Shown here piece by piece: positions 36,551-44,838 of a stretch of 64,000 bases of DNA (positions are counted from its first letter, which is position 1; every line of letters starts with the position of its first letter). A program made the position numbers and the translations under genes. Source of the stretch: Nitrobacter sp051912485 (lineage in GTDB: Bacteria > Pseudomonadota > Alphaproteobacteria > Rhizobiales > Xanthobacteraceae). The notes below the pieces were generated by a model, which saw nothing but the letters and a program-made list of their open reading frames with translations, was not told the origin of the DNA and made no database searches. The DNA is taken from NCBI RefSeq assembly GCF_051912485.1, contig NZ_CP196822.1:2976001-3040000 (forward strand), in the 5' to 3' direction.

Positions 36551-39131
36551 GCAGCCGCTCGATATAATCGAGTTCGATCTTCGGCCGTGACGGATCGGCG
36601 AGGCGGCGGCGCAACTCTTCGAGAATGCGGCGGACCCGCTGGACGTCGATCTCGCCGGGAATCCTGACGCTCGAATCCTGGCCGAATTCCCGGCCGCGCA
36701 ACGGACGCCCCAGCGGGTCGGTCTGATTGCCACCGCTCTGCCGGTTGCCTGACCGGCTGCCCGGACCGTCTTCGCCCTGCCCGTCACCCTCGCTTTGCTG
36801 CATGGCTTCGGCGAGGCTTCGGGCGCCCTTGCGCAGCGCCTCAAGCGCTCGGCCTTGCGCGTCAACAGCGCCATCGGCATTGCCTTCGCCAAGCCGTCCG
36901 TTGGCATCGCCCATGGCGGAATCGGCCTGACCGAGGCTATCCTCGCCGCGGTCCTGGCCAGCTTGCGATCCTTGCTTGCCGCCCTGCCCCTGATGGTCAG
37001 GTTGACCGGGGCCCATTCCGCGCCTGGCAAGCTCCTGCTGCAATGTCTTGAGTTTATCGTGCAGCGCCTGCTGATCCTGCTGCAAGCCATCCATCGCGTT
37101 GTGGTCGCGCTGGTTGTTGTCGTGCATGCTGTCGTGCCGTGACTCTTGACCCTGCTTGTAGGTCTTGTCGCGCAACTGCTGCTGCTTGCGGATCATGTCG
37201 CCGAGCTCGTTCAGCGACTGCTGCAGGTCGCCATCCTCGCCTTGGCCCGGCTGCGCCATCTGCAGATTCTCGAGCATCTGCTGCAATTGTTCGAGCAACT
37301 GCCGGGCGGCGTCCTTGTCACCGGAACGCGACAGACGCTCCATGCGCTCGATCATGTTGTCGAGGTCCTGCGGGCGCATGACCTTGGTGTTGCGATCGAG
37401 CGGACGCGCCAGTTGCTGCGGATTGTTGCGCATCTGTTCGGCCAACTGCTGCAGGTACTTGTCCAGCGCCGCGCGCAGGTTCTCGGTGAGCTTCTTGATC
37501 TCCTCGTCGCTGGCGCCGCGCTCCAATGCGGCCTTCAGCGCGTCCTGCGCCGCACGCAGCGCCTTGTCGACGTCGGTGATATTGCCATCCTCAATGCTGA
37601 CGGCGAACGCCCAAAGGCTGGCGACAACCTCGCGCAACTGCGCGTCCGTGCGCGCCGCCTCGAGCTGCTTGGTCACGCTGTAAAGACCGAGGTATTCGCC
37701 CGTCTTCGGGGTGAACACCTCCGGCGCGATCATGAGGGCGTCGAGTGCGGTGTAGACCGGAGAGTTCTGATTGGCGTCCAGCGCCAGGATACGGCGCTGC
37801 TCGATCAGCGCGCGCGCAAGCGGCTTGGTGAACACGCGCTCCGGCAGGCGCAGATCGACCGGCTCGCTGCGCCCTTCGTTCCCGGCATCGTCGCGCGCGG
37901 TCAGCGTCAGGGTCACATTAGCGCCGGCATAGGGATTCTCGCTCAGATCCTTGACGGTCTGCCCGATCCCGCTGCGGGGTCTGGCATTTGGTAACACCAG
38001 CGCGAATTGCGGGGGGTCGAACAGCGGGCGTGCGATCGTACCGTCCTTTGCAGCGGATTCGGTTCGAGCCGAGAAGACCGCATGGGCTTCGGTCACGCCG
38101 TAGTCGTCCTCCATGCGATAGGACAACTGCAACGATCCGCGCGCCAGACGTTCCGGATGCTTTGCCAGCGATATGGCGGGGACGCGATCGGGAGTCGCGC
38201 TGAATGTCCATTGCGGCTGCCCCGACGGCGCGCGCACATGAGCTGTGCCATTCATGGCAATGGTGAAATGCCGCTCATTCGTGCCTTCCGGAGGCTTGTC
38301 GGTCGGAGCCGATTCAGTCACTCCGCCGCTGACCGCGACGTCGAGGCTGCCCCCGCTCGAGCGAACGATCAGCGTGCTGCCCGCAGGCACCGGGAGCGCG
38401 GCATCGGATGAACCGGCATCCTTGTTCGACGCGGACAGGATGATCGCAGGCTTGCCGGTATAGGACGGTGGTGCGACCCAGGCATCGACCCTGACATTGG
38501 CCGACGTCAGCATGCCGTTCCAGTCGAACGCGGCAGCCACCCGCTCGGTTCGTTCGCCGCCGGCGGCAACATAGGTTACGACCACCAGTATCATCACCAG
38601 CGCGCGCAGCGCCCAGCGGTCATGGATCGGCAGCCGCGGCGACGGCAACCCAGCACGAACCCGCTTGATCGAGGCCAGCGTGCGGGCGCGCTGCGCCTGC
38701 CATAACGCAAGCGCGACCGGATCCCGGGTGGCGACAGTGTCGGCGAGCGCGGTCACCGGACGATGGCGCAGACCGGCGCTGCGGTCGAGCCGGCTCAGCC
38801 CTTCTTCGCGGGTCGGCCAACGGAACCTGATGGCGGGCACAGCCGCCGCGAGGACGAGCAGGGCAAACGCAGCAAGCGCAACGGCGCGTCCTGCCGCCGG
38901 CAGCACGAGCCACAGGCCAGCCCAGGATACGGCCAAAAACAGCCCGGCGACACTGAGCAGCCGCGCCAGATGCGGCCAGGCCCTTTCCCACCCGATCGTC
39001 CATCGGGCGCGCTGCAGGGCTCGCGCAAGTCCAAGCCCCGCTACCGCATGCGGGCCGCGGTCCTCACTGGATGGATCTGGGGGTGCGCCGTTCAACAAAC
39101 TCTCCGGATTTGCCAAACAGCAGCCTACCAC
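36537..39131 (-). CDS. TIGR02302/DUF4175-type large membrane protein
   Basis: An 864-residue protein. Three TM helices lie in the first 190 residues (LSVAGLFLAVSWAGLWLVLP; AVALAAFALLVLAAAVP; ALRALVMILVVVTYVAAGG). A long periplasmic beta-rich part follows, then a Gln/Gly/Asp-rich low-complexity tail with repeated LLEQLQQMLENLQMAQ-type segments. This is the TIGR02302 family of unknown function found across Rhizobiales. The start is uncertain: a GTG opens the frame at 39131, but a TTG about 13 codons later has a better GGAGAG. It converges on cpdR with a 14-base overlap. Confidence 0.82.
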   Translation of the reverse strand: MVGCCLANPESLLNGAPPDPSSEDRGPHAVAGLGLARALQRARWTIGWERAWPHLARLLSVAGLFLAVSWAGLWLVLPAAGRAVALAAFALLVLAAAVPAIRFRWPTREEGLSRLDRSAGLRHRPVTALADTVATRDPVALALWQAQRARTLASIKRVRAGLPSPRLPIHDRWALRALVMILVVVTYVAAGGERTERVAAAFDWNGMLTSANVRVDAWVAPPSYTGKPAIILSASNKDAGSSDAALPVPAGSTLIVRSSGGSLDVAVSGGVTESAPTDKPPEGTNERHFTIAMNGTAHVRAPSGQPQWTFSATPDRVPAISLAKHPERLARGSLQLSYRMEDDYGVTEAHAVFSARTESAAKDGTIARPLFDPPQFALVLPNARPRSGIGQTVKDLSENPYAGANVTLTLTARDDAGNEGRSEPVDLRLPERVFTKPLARALIEQRRILALDANQNSPVYTALDALMIAPEVFTPKTGEYLGLYSVTKQLEAARTDAQLREVVASLWAFAVSIEDGNITDVDKALRAAQDALKAALERGASDEEIKKLTENLRAALDKYLQQLAEQMRNNPQQLARPLDRNTKVMRPQDLDNMIERMERLSRSGDKDAARQLLEQLQQMLENLQMAQPGQGEDGDLQQSLNELGDMIRKQQQLRDKTYKQGQESRHDSMHDNNQRDHNAMDGLQQDQQALHDKLKTLQQELARRGMGPGQPDHQGQGGKQGSQAGQDRGEDSLGQADSAMGDANGRLGEGNADGAVDAQGRALEALRKGARSLAEAMQQSEGDGQGEDGPGSRSGNRQSGGNQTDPLGRPLRGREFGQDSSVRIPGEIDVQRVRRILEELRRRLADPSRPKIELDYIERLLKDY

Positions 39132-39284
39132 GACGGCGGCAATGAGGCATCGGCAACGAGACCGCCGCGGCTGGTCCGGCCGGCCTTTGGGAATGCGGCA
39201 AACGGTTATTGAATGCAGCCCCGTGATGTTCCATGAACCAGGCGGCGACGGGACTCGAGCCCCGACGTTTTTGAGGCATTCACA

Positions 39285-39902
39285 ATGAAGCTTGTTTTCT
39301 CGCCTACCTCACCCTTCGCCCGCAAGGTTCGCATCGCCGCCATTGAGCTCGGGCTGATCGATACCATCGAGCTGGTGCCCGCCGTCTTTGCACCCGGCCA
39401 GCCCAACAACGACTATTCGCGCGACTTCAATCCGCTGAAGAAGCTGCCGGTGCTGATCCTTGATGATGGCGACGTCATTCTCGATTCCTACGTCATCGTC
39501 GAATATCTCGATGAGATCGCAGGCGGCGGAAAGCTGATCCCTGCTTCGGGTCCGGCGCGCTGGAAGATCAAGACGGATCACTCGATCCTGCAAGGCATTC
39601 TCGATTCCATGGTGTTGTACCGCTACGAGAAGGTGGCGCGCCCGAAGGAATTCTACTGGCAGGCATGGGCCGACGATCACTGGCAGCGAGCCTGGACCGG
39701 CATGGCGCATTTCGAAAGGCAAAGCGACCTGCTGTCGCGACCGCTGGATGTCGTGCAGATCGCGCTCACCTGCGTGCTCGGCTACGCCGATTTCCGCTTT
39801 GCGGATTGTGGCTGGCGCAACGCCTATCCGAACCTCGTCGCGTTCCACGACAAGATGATGCAGCGTCCATCGGTGAAGGTTTCGGCGCCGCCCGCAGCGT
39901 GA
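39285..39902 (+). CDS. Glutathione S-transferase family protein
   Basis: A 205-residue GST. The thioredoxin-fold N-terminus begins MKLVFSPTSPFARKVRIAAI, with the Ser-Pro-Phe site of beta/zeta-like bacterial GSTs and the cis-Pro in KKLPVLILDDGDVILDSYVI. The all-alpha C-terminal domain contains QIALTCVLGYADFRF. It may conjugate glutathione to electrophiles or act in an isomerase-type reaction; the substrate cannot be inferred. It is divergent from the TIGR02302 gene and convergent with ogt. Confidence 0.87.
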   Translation: MKLVFSPTSPFARKVRIAAIELGLIDTIELVPAVFAPGQPNNDYSRDFNPLKKLPVLILDDGDVILDSYVIVEYLDEIAGGGKLIPASGPARWKIKTDHSILQGILDSMVLYRYEKVARPKEFYWQAWADDHWQRAWTGMAHFERQSDLLSRPLDVVQIALTCVLGYADFRFADCGWRNAYPNLVAFHDKMMQRPSVKVSAPPAA

Positions 39903-39906
39903 CGAA

Positions 39907-39951
39907 GGTTCGCGCGCCAGACCGGCGGACGGCCTCCGCTTCGCGCGAACC
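39907..39951. terminator. Hairpin between convergent GST and ogt genes
   Basis: GGTTCGCGCG (39907-39916) pairs perfectly with CGCGCGAACC (39942-39951) across a 25-base loop. It exactly fills the gap between the two stop codons and probably acts on both transcripts, though there is no T-run. Confidence 0.5.
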
Positions 39952-39953
39952 GT

Positions 39954-40508
39954 TCAGTCGAACAGACTCGGCGTGTGATTGACGGCAGCGCCCTCGATGG
40001 CGAGCATCTTCAGCTTGGTTGCGACACCGCCGTTGGCCGAGAAGCCGCCGGGCTTGTCACCGGCGGCGAGAACGCGATGGCACGGCACCACGATCGGACA
40101 CGGATTGCGGCCGAGCGCCTGACCAACATCGCGTGACAGTTCGACGCCGCCGAGGCGCCTGGCGATGTCGCCATAGGTCATGGTCTGGCCCGGCGGAATG
40201 GTGCGGGCGATGTCATAAACACTGCGATGGAATTCGGGAACGCCCTCGAGGTCGAGCACCACATCGGACAAATCCTTGGGTTTGCCTTCAAGCAACTCGA
40301 TCATGCCGTCGATGGCGGTCTGCACATCGGCGGGCGGTCTAGCCTCCGCGAGCCTGGCATAGCGCTGACCGATGCGGGTCCGGGTTTTGTTCTCGTCCGA
40401 CAGCGGCAGTTGCACCGCGACGATGCCGCGCGCGGTCCAGACGATGCCGCATGCGCCGATCGCCGTGGCGAAGAGCGCGAACCTGCGATCCTTCACATCT
40501 TCACTCAT
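39954..40508 (-). CDS. ogt: Methylated-DNA-protein cysteine methyltransferase
   Basis: A 184-residue suicide repair enzyme for O6-alkylguanine. The active-site motif PCPIVVPCHRVLA contains the acceptor Cys, preceded by the helix-turn-helix TMTYGDIARRLGG and the asparagine hinge LGRNPCP, and followed by GGFSANGGVATKLKMLAIEG. The ATG at 40508 was chosen because the longer frame is not conserved. The short N-terminal domain and lack of an Ada regulatory domain make it Ogt-like. Confidence 0.92.
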   Translation of the reverse strand: MSEDVKDRRFALFATAIGACGIVWTARGIVAVQLPLSDENKTRTRIGQRYARLAEARPPADVQTAIDGMIELLEGKPKDLSDVVLDLEGVPEFHRSVYDIARTIPPGQTMTYGDIARRLGGVELSRDVGQALGRNPCPIVVPCHRVLAAGDKPGGFSANGGVATKLKMLAIEGAAVNHTPSLFD

Positions 40509-41022
40509 GGGTCGCTCCGTCTGCGACACCCATCTATCTACGTCTCTTCGGAAATCTAGACCTGGGGAATCCTGCGATCCACCCGGTTTCCGGCAAAACC
40601 TGTTTTCGGGCGACGCAATCCAGACAAAAAGCTGGATTGCTTCGTTGGGCCCACCACTATCGCAATGACGGGCGAGTTTACTCACGGCTTCCACTGACCA
40701 GCCGACTGGCGCGTCGCGACGTTGAGGCGATTCCAGACGTTGATATTGGCTATGGCCAGCACAAGCCGCGCAAGCTCGTCCTCGTTATAATTAGCTGCCG
40801 CCTCGTTCCAGACATCATCAGGGACCGGATCGGCGCGATCGCTGATCCGTGTCAGGGCTTCCGTGAGCGCCAAAGCAGCACGTTCCGGCTCATTGAAATA
40901 GGGCGTGTCACGCCAGACCGAGACCGCGAACAGGCGCTCGTCGGTTTCGCCGGCTTTTGGTCTGCCCCCTGAAAAGTGGTCCTCCCTGAATTAGGCTATT
41001 AGCCGTTAGAGAGGACAATGGA

Positions 41023-41319
41023 ATGCCCCAGAAGAAGCACAAGCCGGAAGAGATCGTCGCGAAGCTGCGCCAGGTCGATGTTTTTCTTTCACAAGGCAGA
41101 TCGGTTGGCGAAGCGGTTCGTTCGATCGGCGTGACGCAGTTCACGTATTACCGGTGGCGCAAGGAGTTTGGTGGCCTGAAGGGCGACCAGGTGAAACGCC
41201 TCAAGGAGCTTGAGAAAGAGAACGACCGGCTGCGCAAGGCTGTGTCGGACCTGACGCTAGAGAAGCTGATCCTGAAAGAGGCTGCCTCGGGAAACTTCTT
41301 CTCTATTCGGGGCGCATGA
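41023..41319 (+). CDS. IS3-family transposase OrfA
   Basis: A 98-residue helix-turn-helix/leucine-zipper protein: KHKPEEIVAKLRQVDVFLSQ, VTQFTYYRWRKEFGG, LKELEKENDRLRKAVSDLTL. The natural end would be ...AASGNF followed by TGA. Here the last codons (FSIRGA) come from the IS110-type element inserted at 41298-41299, so the C-terminus is altered by five residues. It probably still folds, but the OrfA-OrfB frameshift fusion needed for transposition is blocked. Confidence 0.85.
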   Translation: MPQKKHKPEEIVAKLRQVDVFLSQGRSVGEAVRSIGVTQFTYYRWRKEFGGLKGDQVKRLKELEKENDRLRKAVSDLTLEKLILKEAASGNFFSIRGA

Positions 41320-42674
41320 TGCAAGCTCCTTTTTGCACGTCCACGATGTCAGAGATCATCCTGCGAGGCTCTTGCTTCTCTCCGAGGTCAGCATTTTGCA
41401 GCCTCATGATGGGATCAGAGGGAACGGGCGGAGCCATCTAAGCCGCGCGGTCGTAAGTGCGCCGCACGAGTTTCCTCGGTCTCACCCAATCCCGTCGTCC
41501 TCGCGGGACGCCTCCTCCAGCATGGAGGAAGTTGAATCGGTTGTCGTTTTCCTCTGTGATTAGGTTGTAGCTGCGCTCCAGCGGAAGTCGGTATCATCCC
41601 TCCACATCCGGTGAAGTATGACCGCGAGCTTGCGTGCAACTGCGACCATCGCCTTTTGCATTCCGCGCCGGCGCGCCACTGCAATGCCCCAGGCCTTGAG
41701 CGGGTTCCAGCGACCTGGGCCAGTTAATACGACGAGAGCTGCTTCATAAAGGCTGGATCGAAGCATCACATCCCCAGATCGGGAGATGCGACCCGTCCTG
41801 GAGATCTCGCCGGACTGATAAATGCGCGGCGTAAGTCCGTAGTGAGCACCCACGCACTTGGATCTTGAGAATCGCGCGGGATTGTCGACGCACGTTCGGA
41901 ACGTGAGAGCGACGATCGGTCCGACCCCTGGCGCGGACATCAGGCGGCGACAGACCGGATCGACCTGCACCAGATCAAGCAGCATGCGGTGAAGTTTAGC
42001 AAACTGAGCTCGTAGAGCTGCTCGTGCCTCTAACAACGAAGCGGCGATGGCAGCAACGAACGAATGATCTGCAACGAGCTCACGGATACGGTCCTCAAAT
42101 TTGATTTTGCCAACCACACCCACCTTGAGTCCGAAATTACGCAGCGAGCCCCGCAGGTCATTCTCGATGTCATAAATCTTCCGCTGCAGTAATTTGCGAG
42201 AGGTCAGCAGAAGTCTTCGATGTTGGCTGGCGGGAGTTTTGACGTGGACTGCCTTGAACAGCCCGACCCGCATCATCTGGGCGATCCCGCGGGCGTCGTT
42301 CCGGTCGGTTTTGTTGATGCGTGCCGAGAGCGCTGCATGCATATGCCGGGTCTCGACACAGATCGCCGCAAGGCCAACGTCGACGAGACCGGCATAGATC
42401 CACTGGGATAATGGTCCTGCTTCCAATCCGATCCGCTCGAAAGGCTGACCGAACTCGTGCAAGCGACCGGCTATTGCCTCTGGTGCACTATCAACCATCG
42501 TCTCGAGAAGGACTCGCCCGTTCGCGTCCAGGACGCAAATAGCGGTCGTCTTCACGGAGATATCGAGGCCAGCAAACAGTGACATGACGGGCTCCTTCGA
42601 TGTTGAATATCTGGAGCTTCAATCTCGCCTCGCAACGGACGCCTTGGCGAGGGAAACCCCCGAATACCCCATCT
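41300..42674 (-). mobile_element. IS110-family (IS1111-type) element nested in the IS3 element
   Basis: The element interrupts the IS3 OrfA/OrfB junction: the sequence before 41299 (AACTTCT) and after 42674 (GAGCCCC) rejoin to the expected uninterrupted IS3 text. Both borders carry a CT dinucleotide (41298-41299, 42673-42674), consistent with a two-base core. Subterminal inverted repeats TATTCGGGG (41304-41312) and CCCCGAATA (42658-42666), together with a long non-coding stretch at the 3' side of the transposase (41300-41559), fit the IS1111 group. In that family a bridge RNA from the non-coding end guides insertion. Confidence 0.83.
41560..42585 (-). CDS. IS110-family transposase (DEDD)
   Basis: A 341-residue recombinase. 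The N-terminal RuvC-like DEDD domain starts MSLFAGLDISVKTTAICVLD (first Asp) and has GLEAGPLSQWIYAGL and KTDRNDARGIAQMM (later acidic residues). The C-terminal Tnp_20 domain has SAPGVGPIVALTFRTC and GLTPRIYQSGE, with the catalytic Ser in SGDVMLRSSLYEAAL. There are no stops or frameshifts, so it looks functional. It is on the strand opposite to the host IS3 genes. Confidence 0.92.
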   Translation of the reverse strand: MSLFAGLDISVKTTAICVLDANGRVLLETMVDSAPEAIAGRLHEFGQPFERIGLEAGPLSQWIYAGLVDVGLAAICVETRHMHAALSARINKTDRNDARGIAQMMRVGLFKAVHVKTPASQHRRLLLTSRKLLQRKIYDIENDLRGSLRNFGLKVGVVGKIKFEDRIRELVADHSFVAAIAASLLEARAALRAQFAKLHRMLLDLVQVDPVCRRLMSAPGVGPIVALTFRTCVDNPARFSRSKCVGAHYGLTPRIYQSGEISRTGRISRSGDVMLRSSLYEAALVVLTGPGRWNPLKAWGIAVARRRGMQKAMVAVARKLAVILHRMWRDDTDFRWSAATT

Positions 42675-43565
42675 GAGCCCCTCCCGCCGTCGCCGCTGCG
42701 TCGACCATGTCATGGTGAAGTTCTCCGTCTCGGAGCGCTTTGCCTGCAAGGTTCTCGGCCAGCATCGCTCGACCCAGCGCAAGAAGCCGCAAAGCCGACC
42801 GGATGAAGAGGCATTGACTCCGACATCATCCGTCTGGCCTCACGCTACGGCCGCTATGGATATCGCAGGATCACGGCGATGCTGCGGTCCGAGGGTTGGA
42901 CGGTGAATGCCAAGCGTGTCGAGCGTATCTGGCGGCGGGAGGGGCTGAAGGTTCCTCAGAAACAACCGAAGAGAGGCCGCCTCTGGCTGAATGACGGATC
43001 GTGCGTCCGGCTTCGGCCCGAGCATCCAAACCATGTTTGGTCCTATGACTTCGTCGAGGGCCGAACCCACAATGGCAGGAAGTTCCGCATGCTCAACATC
43101 ATCGACGAGTTCACCCGAGAATGTCTGGCGATCCGGATTGATCGCAAGCTCAACTCGACCGACGTCATCGACGTCTTGTCGGACCTGTTCATCCTACGCG
43201 GCGTGCCCGGCCACGTTCGTTCTGATAACGGGCCGGAGTTCATCGCCAAGGCAGTGCGGGAGTGGATTGCAGCTGTCGGCGCGAAGACCGCGTTCATCGA
43301 GCCCGGAAGCCCTTGGGAGAACGGCTACTGCGAGAGCTTCAACTCGAAGCTTCGCGACGAACTGCTCAACAGTGAGATCTTCTACAGCCTCGCCGAGGCC
43401 AAGGTCATCATCGAGGCATGGCGGCGCTACTACAACACCGAGCGACCACACTCATCGCTCGGATATAAACCGCCGGCGCCAGAGGCCATCGCCTGGCCTT
43501 CAAAGCCAGCCGGATCGCTTCCGCCAGCCGCGCAAGCAATGGTCGAAAAGCCCATCATGCATTAA
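42675..43565 (+). pseudogene. IS3-family transposase OrfB, interrupted and frameshifted
   Basis: The N-terminal part (RRRCVDHVMVKFSVSERFACK...RPDEEALT) is in frame 1; the rest continues in frame 3 from DIIRLASRYGRYGYRRITAM. A one-base deletion near 42817-42822 explains the switch. The downstream part keeps the rve integrase core: WSYDFVEGRTHNGRKF (Asp), VRSDNGPEF (Asp) and ENGYCESFNSKLRDEL (Glu). An IS110-type element separates it from OrfA. No intact OrfB can be made. Confidence 0.85.
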
Positions 43566-43862
43566 GACAGAAAGCGGACCACCTCATAGGGGCAGGCCAC
43601 TTTCTTGGCGATACGAGCATGGCCGTCGACGCAGGCGCTGCATCCATTGATCTGGCTGGCGCGCAGTTGGATGAGTTCGAGCGTCTTTGGTGAGAACGTA
43701 CCGTGCGTTGAGGCGGCGAGTGCTTGCAGGGCCTTCATCGCATCGGGAATCATGATCGCCGGATTTTTCATGCGGGCTTGCATCTTGGATCTCCGTTCAA
43801 GGTTGTTCCAGCCGAAACCGCGTCGCGTGGGTTCCAGCGCCGATAACGACGCATTTTGACCG

Positions 43863-43889
43863 TGTCACAAAGGTTCAATGCCGTTCGTC
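43863..43889 (+). promoter_or_regulatory. ECF41-type promoter of the sigma factor gene
   Basis: TGTCACA (43863-43869), 16 bases, CGTC (43886-43889) matches exactly the published ECF41 promoter consensus (TGTCACA-N16-CGTC). It points right, towards the ECF41-like sigma gene that starts 37 bases after the -10 element, indicating autoregulation. Confidence 0.88.
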
Positions 43890-43897
43890 AATGCTAT

Positions 43898-43924
43898 GAC
43901 GGATGGCGGCAGGAGAATGTGACA
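43898..43924 (-). promoter_or_regulatory. ECF41-type promoter of the decarboxylase gene
   Basis: On the minus strand TGTCACA (43924-43918), 16 bases, CGTC (43901-43898) is a second exact ECF41 consensus. It points left, towards the carboxymuconolactone decarboxylase-like gene. It faces the plus-strand promoter, the two -10 elements being eight bases apart, so the pair forms a 62-bp mirror arrangement. Confidence 0.88.
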
Positions 43925-43925
43925 G

Positions 43926-44795
43926 ATGGACGAGACAAATCTGCTGACGCGCGAATTCGAGACCAATCGCAAGCACTTGCGGGCAGTCGCCTATCGCATG
44001 CTCGGTTCGCTCAGCGAGGCGGAGGACGCGGTCCAGGAAACCTGGCTGCGGCTAAATCGCACCGAGATGGCAGAAGTGACAAATCTCGGCGGCTGGCGGA
44101 CGACCGTAGTCGCACGGATATGTCTCGACACACTGCGTGCGCGCAAATCGCGCCGAGAGGAGCCACTGGGTCCACACGTTCCCGAACTTGTCGTGAGTCA
44201 GGACAATCTCGATCAGGAAGCCGTTATGGCGGACTCGGTTGGCGCGGCGCTACTGGTGGTGCTGGACACGCTGCCGCCGGCAGAGCGGCTCGCCTTCGTG
44301 TTGCACGACATGTTCGCGGTGCCATTCGACGATATCGCGCCTGTCGTGGGGCGCTCGGTCGCAGCCACTCGCCAACTCGCCAGCAGGGCGCGGCGACGCG
44401 TGCAGGGCGGCACACCACCCGAGCCGGGCGCCGACCTCTCGCGCCAACGCAAGGTGGTCGATGCCTTCCTTGCAGCCTCGCGCAGCAGCGATTTCGCCGC
44501 GCTTCTCGAATTGCTCGATCCGGATGTCGTTTTCCGCGCCGATGCCGTTGCCGTGAAGATGGGATCGCTGCCGGAAATCAGCGGCGCAGCCGCAGTGGCC
44601 GAAGTCTTCAAGGGTCGCGCGCAGGGTGCCAAGCCGGCGATGATCGATGGCGCGCTGGGCGCGGCCGTCGTCCTCGGCGGACGACTCCGTATCGTGCTGG
44701 CGATAACCATTCAGGACGACAGGATCAGCGAAATCAACGCCATAGCCGACCCGGACGAAATCAAGGGGTTCGACGTCGAAGTCCTTTCCACCTGA
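43926..44795 (+). CDS. ECF sigma factor, ECF41-like (SigJ type) with SnoaL-like extension
   Basis: A 289-residue sigma-70 family protein. Region 2 is FETNRKHLRAVAYRMLGSLS...EDAVQETWLRL; region 4 is LDTLPPAERLAFVLHDMFAV...VGRSVAATRQLASRAR. A C-terminal extension of about 110 residues (VVDAFLAASRSSDFAALLEL onward, ending ADPDEIKGFDVEVLS) has the SnoaL-like fold that regulates ECF41 factors in place of an anti-sigma factor. The terminal ADPDEIKGF resembles the conserved NPDKL-type motif. AGGAG lies upstream of the ATG. Genomic pairing with a CMD gene and two exact ECF41 promoters support the class. Confidence 0.9.
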   Translation: MDETNLLTREFETNRKHLRAVAYRMLGSLSEAEDAVQETWLRLNRTEMAEVTNLGGWRTTVVARICLDTLRARKSRREEPLGPHVPELVVSQDNLDQEAVMADSVGAALLVVLDTLPPAERLAFVLHDMFAVPFDDIAPVVGRSVAATRQLASRARRRVQGGTPPEPGADLSRQRKVVDAFLAASRSSDFAALLELLDPDVVFRADAVAVKMGSLPEISGAAAVAEVFKGRAQGAKPAMIDGALGAAVVLGGRLRIVLAITIQDDRISEINAIADPDEIKGFDVEVLST

Positions 44796-44838
44796 ACGGG
44801 GTTGCGTCGCAGCGTCTTGAATCCCGACACAACGAACG

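Larger units (their letters stand above)
40958..43599 (+). mobile_element. IS3-family element carrying a nested IS110-type element
   Basis: The terminal inverted repeats TGGTCTGCCCC (40958 on) and GGGGCAGGCCA (ending 43599) are flanked by the four-base direct repeat CTTT (40954-40957 and 43600-43603), proving insertion into the AhpD-like gene. It encodes OrfA and OrfB of the usual IS3 type, but OrfB is displaced by an IS110-type insertion (about 41300-42674) and carries a one-base frameshift. It is therefore probably not autonomous now. Ends and proteins resemble IS3 elements common in Bradyrhizobium (ISRj2-like). Confidence 0.9.
40682..43783 (-). pseudogene. Carboxymuconolactone decarboxylase (AhpD-like), split by IS3 insertion
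   Basis: The 5' part (43783-43600) encodes MQARMKNPAIMIPDAMKALQ... with the redox pair in INGCSACVDGHARIAKK. The 3' part (40957-40682) encodes AGETDERLFAVSVWRDTPYF... to the stop. Removing 40958-43599 plus one CTTT copy restores an uninterrupted 151-codon frame across the junction (ARIAKK-AGETDER). The family uses the CxxC site for peroxidase or decarboxylase chemistry. The start has GGAG seven bases upstream, and a perfect ECF41-type promoter lies about 115 bases upstream on this strand. The gene is divergent from the ECF41 sigma gene, the classical pairing, but is inactivated here. Confidence 0.93.

Noticed and set aside
39240..39275. tRNA T-arm-like text (GGACTCGAGCCCCG) before the GST gene
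   Set aside because: No acceptor, anticodon or CCA can be placed around it; probably a chance palindrome.
41333..41563. 76-codon open frame in the non-coding end of the IS110-type element
   Set aside because: No similarity or ribosome-binding site; the region is better explained as the RNA-encoding end of the element.
43850..43869. A third ECF41-like element on the minus strand (TGTGACA followed by CGTC)
   Set aside because: The -35 is off by one base and the spacing is about 11 rather than 16, so it does not meet the consensus.
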